Shown here: in pieces, positions 5,065 through 9,099 of the stretch
How the letters are laid out: each line of letters starts with the position of its first letter
How positions within the stretch are numbered: position 1 is the first letter of the stretch
Assembly: GCA_934645275.1 (NCBI GenBank)
Contig: CAKUDW010000067.1
Location: 1-9,099, forward strand
DNA: 9,099 bases
Reading direction: 5' to 3'
Source: an uncultured Clostridia bacterium
Lineage (GTDB): Bacteria > Bacillota_A > Clostridia > Christensenellales > Aristaeellaceae
Program-made: the position numbers and the translations under genes
Notes under the pieces: generated by a model
Databases searched by the model: none
Told to the model about the DNA's origin: nothing
Seen by the model: only the letters and a program-made list of their open reading frames with translations

Positions 5065-5967
5065 TCAGTCCTCCCCCACGATACGAACCTCAGTTTCCAG
5101 CGATACGCCGGTTTCCGCCAGCACCCGCTGCTGAACCAATTCAATTAGCCCCAGTATATCCGTGGCGGACGCGCCGCCAACATTCACAATGAAGCCCGCA
5201 TGCTTTTCACTCACTTGTGCGCCGCCCACGCGCACGCCCTTCAGGCCACATCCCTCGATCAGCGCTCCGGCAAAATGCCCCTCTGGACGCTTGAAGGTCG
5301 AGCCCGCGCTCGGCAGGTTCAGCGGCTGCTTATCGCGCCGGCGAGCGTTAAAATCCTTCATGCGCGCCATAATTTCCGCCGAATCGTCTGCGCGCAATTC
5401 AAATTCGGCCTCCAACACAACACCGCCCGCTCGAAGCGGCAGCGTGCTGCGGTAAGACATCTGCATTTCTTCCCGGCTGAGCATGCGTACCTCGCCATTC
5501 AACAGCACCCTTGCGCAAACCAACACATCCGAAAGCTGGCCGCCATAAGCGCCCGCGTTCATCGCGCAGCCGCCGCCGAGCGTACCCGGAATGCCGCTTG
5601 CAAATTCCAGGCCAGAGAGTCCCGCCTCCTGCGCAGCTGATGAAACGCGCGCAAGCATAGCCCCCGCCTGTGCCCGCAGCCGCGTACCGTTAATTTCGAT
5701 TTGCGCCATGTGCTCACCGAGTACGATCACCAGCCCACGCACGCCGCCATCGCGCACCACCAGATTCGAACCATTGCCGATTACCAGCGCATCCGCACCG
5801 AATTCCTTCGCCAGCACTAGCGCCCGCAGCACTTCCTCCGAGTTTTTCGGAAAGAACATGATATCTGACGGGCCGCCCACGCGAAAGGTGGTGTGGCGGC
5901 TCATTGGCTCGTTTGCCAGAACGCGCTCCGGCGCGAATGCGGCAAGGGCGTCATATAGCTTCTGCAT
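5065..5967 (-). CDS. murB: UDP-N-acetylenolpyruvoylglucosamine reductase
   Basis: A 300-residue cytoplasmic FAD enzyme of the shorter (type II) MurB class, which reduces UDP-GlcNAc-enolpyruvate with NADPH to UDP-MurNAc, the second committed step of peptidoglycan precursor synthesis. The FAD-binding part contains RHTTFRVGGP (24-33), GNGSNLVVRDGGVRGLVI (64-81), and ASGIPGTLGGGCAMNAGAYGG (123-143). The active site is intact: Tyr172-Arg173, Ser223 in PSAGSTFKRPEG as proton donor, and Glu293 in LETEVRIVG. The ATG at 5967 has GGAGA upstream. It lies 18 nt after the MBOAT gene and abuts whiA. In many Bacillota murB, rapZ, yvcK and whiA form one cluster; here rapZ and yvcK are missing from between murB and whiA. 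Confidence 0.97.
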   Translation of the reverse strand: MQKLYDALAAFAPERVLANEPMSRHTTFRVGGPSDIMFFPKNSEEVLRALVLAKEFGADALVIGNGSNLVVRDGGVRGLVIVLGEHMAQIEINGTRLRAQAGAMLARVSSAAQEAGLSGLEFASGIPGTLGGGCAMNAGAYGGQLSDVLVCARVLLNGEVRMLSREEMQMSYRSTLPLRAGGVVLEAEFELRADDSAEIMARMKDFNARRRDKQPLNLPSAGSTFKRPEGHFAGALIEGCGLKGVRVGGAQVSEKHAGFIVNVGGASATDILGLIELVQQRVLAETGVSLETEVRIVGED

Positions 5968-5985
5968 AAGTCATTTCTCCCTGCG

Positions 5986-7401
5986 TCAGAAGTTGAAATA
6001 GATGAAAGGATTATAGCCATTCACGGCGATATAGCTGATCGAAACCGCCGTGAGCGCCGCCAGACAAACTGCTCCGACCACGCGCACGAGGTTTTCATTC
6101 ACGTGCAGCTTCTGCACGATGAAGTCACGCACCGGCAGGCCGCAAATTAGCGCCGCCACGAAAAACCACATGTATTCGCGCAGCAGTACGCCCGAAACGC
6201 TGTTCCAGATGGGCGCGCCGCTTATGCCCAGCAATGTGCCGTACATCGTCCAGGCGTGCGGCAAATCGCTGCAGCGAATCATCACCGTGAAGAACACCAC
6301 CATCACCATTGCATACAGATGTCCAATGGGATGCTTTTCCATCCACTTGCCAAGACCCGTGAAGCGCTCAATGGCCAGCATCACGAAGAAGCCGATGCCC
6401 CAGAGCACATACGTCCACGCCGCGCCGTGCCACAGACCAGTCAACGACCAGACCATGAACATGTTGAACAGTAGCCGCCACTTGCTCTTAACCCTGCTGC
6501 CACCCAGCGGAATATAGAGGTAATCCTGAAACCAGCTGGTAAGCGATATGTGCCACCTGCGCCAGAAACCCGCCACCGATTTGGCAATGAACGGAAAGCG
6601 GAAGTTTTCCAGAAAGTGGAATCCGAACATCTTGCCCAGTCCAATGGCCATGTCCGAATAGCCAGAAAAGTCGTAATACACCTGCATCAGATAGGCCGCC
6701 GCTGCAATCCACGCGCCGCCCACGGACAGGTTTGCTCTGTCCAGGCCGAACAACGTGTCTACCAGCAGGCCCAAATTGTTGGCCAATATCGTCTTTTTGC
6801 AGAAACCCACCATGAAGCGATGTACGCCGGACACGAAATCCGGCCAGTTTTCCACGCGGCCTTCAATTTCATCTGCCACCGTTTGATAACGCACGATCGG
6901 ACCCGCGATCAGCTGCGGGAAAAACGATACGTACAGACAGACGTTGAAGAAATTTTTCTGCACTTTGCCGTCGCCGCGATAAACGTCAATCACGTAACTC
7001 ATCGCCTGGAAGGTAAAGAACGAAATGCCGATGGGCAGCGCGATTTCCGGCACCGGGAACGACAGATTGAACCACGCGCGAATGTTTCCCAGCAACCAGC
7101 TCAGATATTTATACGCGCCCAGCAGCCCAAGATTCAGCACAATGGTCAGTACCAGCACAAATTTTGCGCGCCCGCCATTCTCCTTCTTCTTCTCGCGATC
7201 AATCCACAACGCCAACAGCCAGTTTGCCGCAATGGAGGCAACCATTACCGCTACAAACTTCGGTTGTCCCCACGCATAGAAACCCAGCGACGTAAATGTG
7301 AGAAACAGATTGCTCCACTTGCGCCACCGCTTCAATATTGCATAGCCCACCAGTATGAAGGTAAGAAAGAAATACAGGAACACGTTGCTGGAAAATACCA
7401 T
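5986..7401 (-). CDS. MBOAT-family (AlgI/DltB-type) membrane O-acyltransferase
   Basis: A 471-residue polytopic membrane protein with about ten hydrophobic segments. Members of this family move acyl groups, often acetyl, onto extracytoplasmic glycans such as alginate, cellulose, peptidoglycan or teichoic acids. The MBOAT core is clear: PIGISFFTFQAMSYVIDVYRG (123-143, first 20 residues diagnostic), FFPQLIAGPIVRY (160-172), DFSGYSDMAIGLG (244-256), FWRRWHISLTSWFQDYLYIP (279-298) with His284, and TGLWHGAAWTYVLWG (321-335) with the catalytic His325. The AlgI-like sequence favours polysaccharide O-acetylation over DltB-type D-alanylation, but the acceptor is unknown. The ATG at 7401 has AAGGAGAA 7 nt upstream. 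It is the first gene of the operon with murB, whiA and the HPr-like gene. The SGNH-type partner usual for AlgI proteins is not in the window. Confidence 0.93.
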   Translation of the reverse strand: MVFSSNVFLYFFLTFILVGYAILKRWRKWSNLFLTFTSLGFYAWGQPKFVAVMVASIAANWLLALWIDREKKKENGGRAKFVLVLTIVLNLGLLGAYKYLSWLLGNIRAWFNLSFPVPEIALPIGISFFTFQAMSYVIDVYRGDGKVQKNFFNVCLYVSFFPQLIAGPIVRYQTVADEIEGRVENWPDFVSGVHRFMVGFCKKTILANNLGLLVDTLFGLDRANLSVGGAWIAAAAYLMQVYYDFSGYSDMAIGLGKMFGFHFLENFRFPFIAKSVAGFWRRWHISLTSWFQDYLYIPLGGSRVKSKWRLLFNMFMVWSLTGLWHGAAWTYVLWGIGFFVMLAIERFTGLGKWMEKHPIGHLYAMVMVVFFTVMIRCSDLPHAWTMYGTLLGISGAPIWNSVSGVLLREYMWFFVAALICGLPVRDFIVQKLHVNENLVRVVGAVCLAALTAVSISYIAVNGYNPFIYFNF

Positions 7402-7460
7402 ATCGCGCTTCTCCTTTGCATCGCATATAAGCGTATAAACCGCATAAAAACACAGTTTAT

Positions 7461-7489
7461 ATTATAGCATTGAAAGCGTGGAAACGCAA
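7461..7489 (-). promoter_or_regulatory. Promoter of the MBOAT-murB-whiA-HPr operon
   Basis: On the minus strand TATAAT (7466-7461) is a perfect -10 box, with TTGCGT (7489-7484, three matches to consensus) 17 bp upstream. A start near 7454 gives a leader of about 53 nt. No other promoter is evident inside the compact operon. Confidence 0.7.
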
Positions 7490-7557
7490 GATGATTGCGC
7501 GACAGGCCAGGAAAACCCGCGCTCGAACAGAAAAATAGGTACCGAAGAGATGCGCCT

Positions 7558-7762
7558 TTCTATGGTGCGCAGTCCAAGCCGGCGTTTATAGAGCGAAATA
7601 ACGTCCTGTATCGCTACTTTCACAACTTGCAGGGCAATGTCATGAGAATCGTTGACTCAGGCAGAAGACTTATGATAGAATATAGACGCGATGCATAGAC
7701 AAGCGCTGGATGCCATTGGGCATACTCTGGCCAACAGCTCAGCGCCGCCAACCAATTTTTAC
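7558..7762 (+). pseudogene. Rhs/YD-repeat protein fragment, broken
   Basis: The translation from 7558 (FYGAQSKPAFIERNNV..., YRYFHNLQGNVMRIVDS, MIEYRRDA) follows the C-terminal core of Rhs/wall-associated YD-repeat proteins, whose usual form is Y-x-Y-x-x-NLQGDV-x-x-I-x-DS...EY-x-YDAWG. At 7696 a TAG stands where the conserved Trp codon TGG is expected. Resemblance continues in another frame (7700-7762: ALDAIGHTLANSSAPP, matching the G-x-LA-x-T-x-G-x-x-NP region). The gene therefore carries a stop and a frameshift, and lacks both its large upstream core and any toxin tip. Full Rhs proteins exceed 1000 residues and are delivered or surface polymorphic toxins. The upstream in-frame part (7495-7557) is less clearly related. 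Confidence 0.7.
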
Positions 7763-7911
7763 AGTTCTAAACCTATCATGAGATGCAATGGACCAGACGA
7801 GCGTTTCCCCTCAACATTACTAAGAGAAAATAATATATCAAAACACGGTTGAATCAAATAGAGACCGATTGAGTATCCTCAAAGCACATAAAACTCTAAG
7901 GAGAATTGTCA

Positions 7912-8544
7912 ATGAAAGCGGCATGCAGATGCATTTTACTGGTTTTCATTATTAATTTGCTTTTCTGTGGTGTGGCGGAGATTCCATGTTCGGAAATCGA
8001 GCAACTATCAGACCTAAAGCAAAGCATGCTTGACTATTCCTTTGAACAGATCGAGCAATGGAAAGAGAATTATCAGGATATTCATCAAGAAATAGATCTT
8101 TTGTTTGACGACGAATTGGTCGATGCGATCAATGATTTGCAAGACCTTTCTCCTAAAGTAGTCTACTTTTTTGAAGTAAGTGCAGATGAAACCTCCGAAA
8201 TGCTGATTAACAAGCAACCGAACCTGTTTTTGAATTTCTCTTTATTGACAAATGCTCTGATGAGGCCTTTCGAGGGAACCTTTCTTGATCTAATGGACGT
8301 GTACGGTATATTTTCAAATGAAAGCTTCCATGGCATAAGCTATGTCGAATTCTATTATGGGAAGGAATTGCCGGTCATGGTCACGACACTTTGCGAGGTC
8401 TCTGAAGGCCAGACGATCGCAAAGACCAGTCTCGTGTATGCATATGGGCAATATGATAATGAGTTCGTTGCTTTTGCTGGGCCTCTTTTGACTCACTTTG
8501 GAACGGAGCTCTTTAATATTGAGTATTACAAGCTTTCGGGCTGA
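7912..8544 (+). CDS. Secreted protein of unknown function
   Basis: I do not recognise this 210-residue protein. It starts at an ATG with AAGGAGA 7 nt upstream, preferred to a TTG two codons earlier. Residues 1-22 look like a signal peptide (Lys/Arg start, hydrophobic core, cleavage after CGVA); Cys19 is not in a proper lipobox. The mature part is acidic, with a helical, charged stretch (about 27-80, QIEQWKENYQDIHQEIDLLF) and then a mixed alpha/beta-looking region with several aromatic residues. It contains no catalytic motif that I can name. It is visibly richer in A+T than the core genes to the left and lies 150 nt after the Rhs remnant in the same direction, so an orphan immunity or accessory protein of an Rhs system is one possibility. 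That is inference from position only. Confidence 0.8.
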   Translation: MKAACRCILLVFIINLLFCGVAEIPCSEIEQLSDLKQSMLDYSFEQIEQWKENYQDIHQEIDLLFDDELVDAINDLQDLSPKVVYFFEVSADETSEMLINKQPNLFLNFSLLTNALMRPFEGTFLDLMDVYGIFSNESFHGISYVEFYYGKELPVMVTTLCEVSEGQTIAKTSLVYAYGQYDNEFVAFAGPLLTHFGTELFNIEYYKLSG

Positions 8545-8696
8545 TTTCAACTTTTAAATAATCGCAGATGCTTCCAAGTCTTTTTTCTTCTTATAGGCAC
8601 TTATAGATACCAGGCCCCGACAGCAAACCGGTGAACGCCCTTCGGCATCATCAAGCGTGCCGACAACGGGTGTTATTTCTCGCTTACTACACCACT

Positions 8697-8873
8697 ATGC
8701 GTCCGCCTGCTCCCAGCGCAATCCCACGCGGAGCATCCCGCGTCATGGATTACGGTAAAAAGCGCTTCGTCCCTGAAATTGGCAAAAATGCATGGGGCTA
8801 CGTTGATTACGAGCGCGCGCTGAGCACAGCAGAAATTGCGGACTACGAGCCGTTTCCCTACCCTAAAAACTGA
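8697..8873 (+). pseudogene. Small conserved mobile-element-type protein, probably 5'-truncated
   Basis: A 58-residue frame from the ATG at 8697 reads MRPPAPSAIPRGA..., VPEIGKNAWGYVDYERAL, and ends STAEIADYEPFPYPKN. This pattern recalls small uncharacterised proteins carried by integrative elements of gut Bacillota, in which similar residues, including a YYTT segment, precede MRPP. Here YYTT is encoded just upstream of the ATG, the frame stays open back past 8670 (a GTG), and no ribosome site is visible, so the original start may be lost. It is more GC-rich than the secreted-protein gene before it. The family likeness is recalled rather than searched, and no function is known to me. It could still be an intact small gene with a poor start. 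Confidence 0.45.
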
Positions 8874-8933
8874 CTACGGAGCTGACTACATTTTGACTAC
8901 ATACACAAAAAACTAGACGGACTAGGCGGACTA
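8871..8933. repeat. Direct-repeat cluster beside tRNA-Pro (possible integrase arm sites)
   Basis: TGACTAC occurs three times at 8871-8877, 8883-8889 and 8894-8900, spaced 12 and 11 bp, about one helical turn. It is followed by a 9-bp periodic repeat CTAGACGGA, CTAGGCGGA, CTAAAAGGG (8913-8939). Short regularly spaced repeats next to the 3' end of a tRNA are what tyrosine-recombinase arm-binding sites look like at the end of an integrated element. No integrase gene is in the window. Confidence 0.5.
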
Positions 8934-8984
8934 AAAGGGAATGAACCGAACCGAGAATTTCGTCTATATGCTCAAAATCGCCAT

Positions 8985-9019
8985 AAAAAAGTGGCGAAAA
9001 CCAACGATTTTCACCACTT
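8985..9019 (-). terminator. Intrinsic terminator of tRNA-Pro
   Basis: Just 3' of the tRNA, AAGTGGTGAAAA pairs with TTTTCGCCACTT (12 bp with one T-G wobble) around a 7-nt loop, then runs into a T-tract (A residues at 8985-8990 on the plus strand). An alternative 6-bp stem, TCGCCA/TGGCGA (8978-8997), overlaps it. Confidence 0.75.
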
Positions 9020-9022
9020 AAC

Positions 9023-9099
9023 TGGTCTGGGTGAGAAGATTCGAACTTCCGGCCTCTTGAACCCCATTCAAGCACGCTACCAAACTGCGCTACACCCAG
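9023..9099 (-). tRNA. tRNA-Pro (anticodon GGG), CCA encoded
   Basis: The minus strand gives a complete cloverleaf beginning at the last base of the window. The acceptor is CTGGGTG/CACCCAG, and the D stem GCGC/GCGT encloses the AGTTTGGTA loop. The anticodon stem CTTGA/TCAAG has loop ATGGGGT with anticodon GGG at positions 34-36 and G37. A 5-nt variable region follows, then the T stem GGAAG/CTTCT with TTCGAAT loop. The discriminator is A (9026) and CCA is encoded (9025-9023). It decodes CCC/CCU proline codons. Confidence 0.97.

Noticed and set aside
6550..7467. 305-codon plus-strand frame opposite the MBOAT gene
   Set aside because: The minus-strand MBOAT protein has all family motifs; the opposite translation is His/Gln-rich noise.
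7652..7681. TTGACT-N18-TAGAAT promoter-like pair
   Set aside because: It lies within the Rhs-coding remnant, the first hexamer encodes part of the conserved Val-Asp-Ser motif, and spacing and boxes are imperfect.
7901..7913. GAGAATTGTCAAT shared with 3543-3555 in the hairpin element
   Set aside because: One 13-bp match is within chance for a 9-kb window, and here it overlaps the ribosome site and start of the secreted-protein gene; flanks do not match.

Overview
The window looks like chromosomal DNA of a Gram-positive, Clostridia-like member of the Bacillota. WhiA sits next to an HPr/Crh-type protein, MurB and Spo0J-type ParB are present, Shine-Dalgarno sites are strong, and several promoters match the sigma-A consensus. 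The core genes are GC-rich. The right-hand end is accessory DNA of mixed composition next to a tRNA-Pro.

Layout. (1) Positions 1-2060, minus strand: the start of a CUT2 (ribose/galactose type) sugar ABC transporter operon. A perfect sigma-A promoter, with a second near-consensus promoter upstream, drives an RbsB-like binding protein. A 32-bp perfect palindrome follows, then an RbsA/MglA-like ATPase that runs off the left edge. (2) Positions 2093-2412, plus strand: no convincing protein gene, but a perfect consensus promoter and a strong intrinsic terminator bracket about 240 nt of hairpin-rich sequence. I read this as an unassigned small RNA gene. (3) Positions 2492-3319, plus strand: a solo ParB/Noc-family protein. 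(4) Positions 3320-3746: gene-free; it holds a parB 3' region with hairpins and then a dense run of short perfect inverted repeats resembling a non-autonomous IS200/IS605-like element. (5) Positions 3747-7489, minus strand: a compact operon with its own promoter and a 16-bp-stem terminator, in the order MBOAT acyltransferase, murB, whiA, HPr-like. The HPr-like protein has lost the catalytic histidine but keeps the regulatory serine, as in Bacillus Crh. The rapZ and yvcK genes that usually lie between murB and whiA are absent here. (6) Positions 7495-8873, plus strand: accessory remnants, namely a broken Rhs/YD-repeat fragment, an A+T-rich secreted protein of unknown function, and a small gene fragment that seems to lack a proper start. 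(7) Positions 8871-9099: short direct repeats, the terminator of the tRNA, and a complete tRNA-Pro(GGG) on the minus strand. Together these suggest an integration site for a mobile element.

Functionally, regions 1 and 5 connect to carbon supply (sugar uptake, a Crh-like regulator) and to the cell wall and division (MurB, WhiA, envelope O-acylation). The most promising unknowns are the putative RNA at 2171-2412, the hairpin array at 3463-3721, and the Rhs-remnant/secreted-protein pair beside the tRNA.
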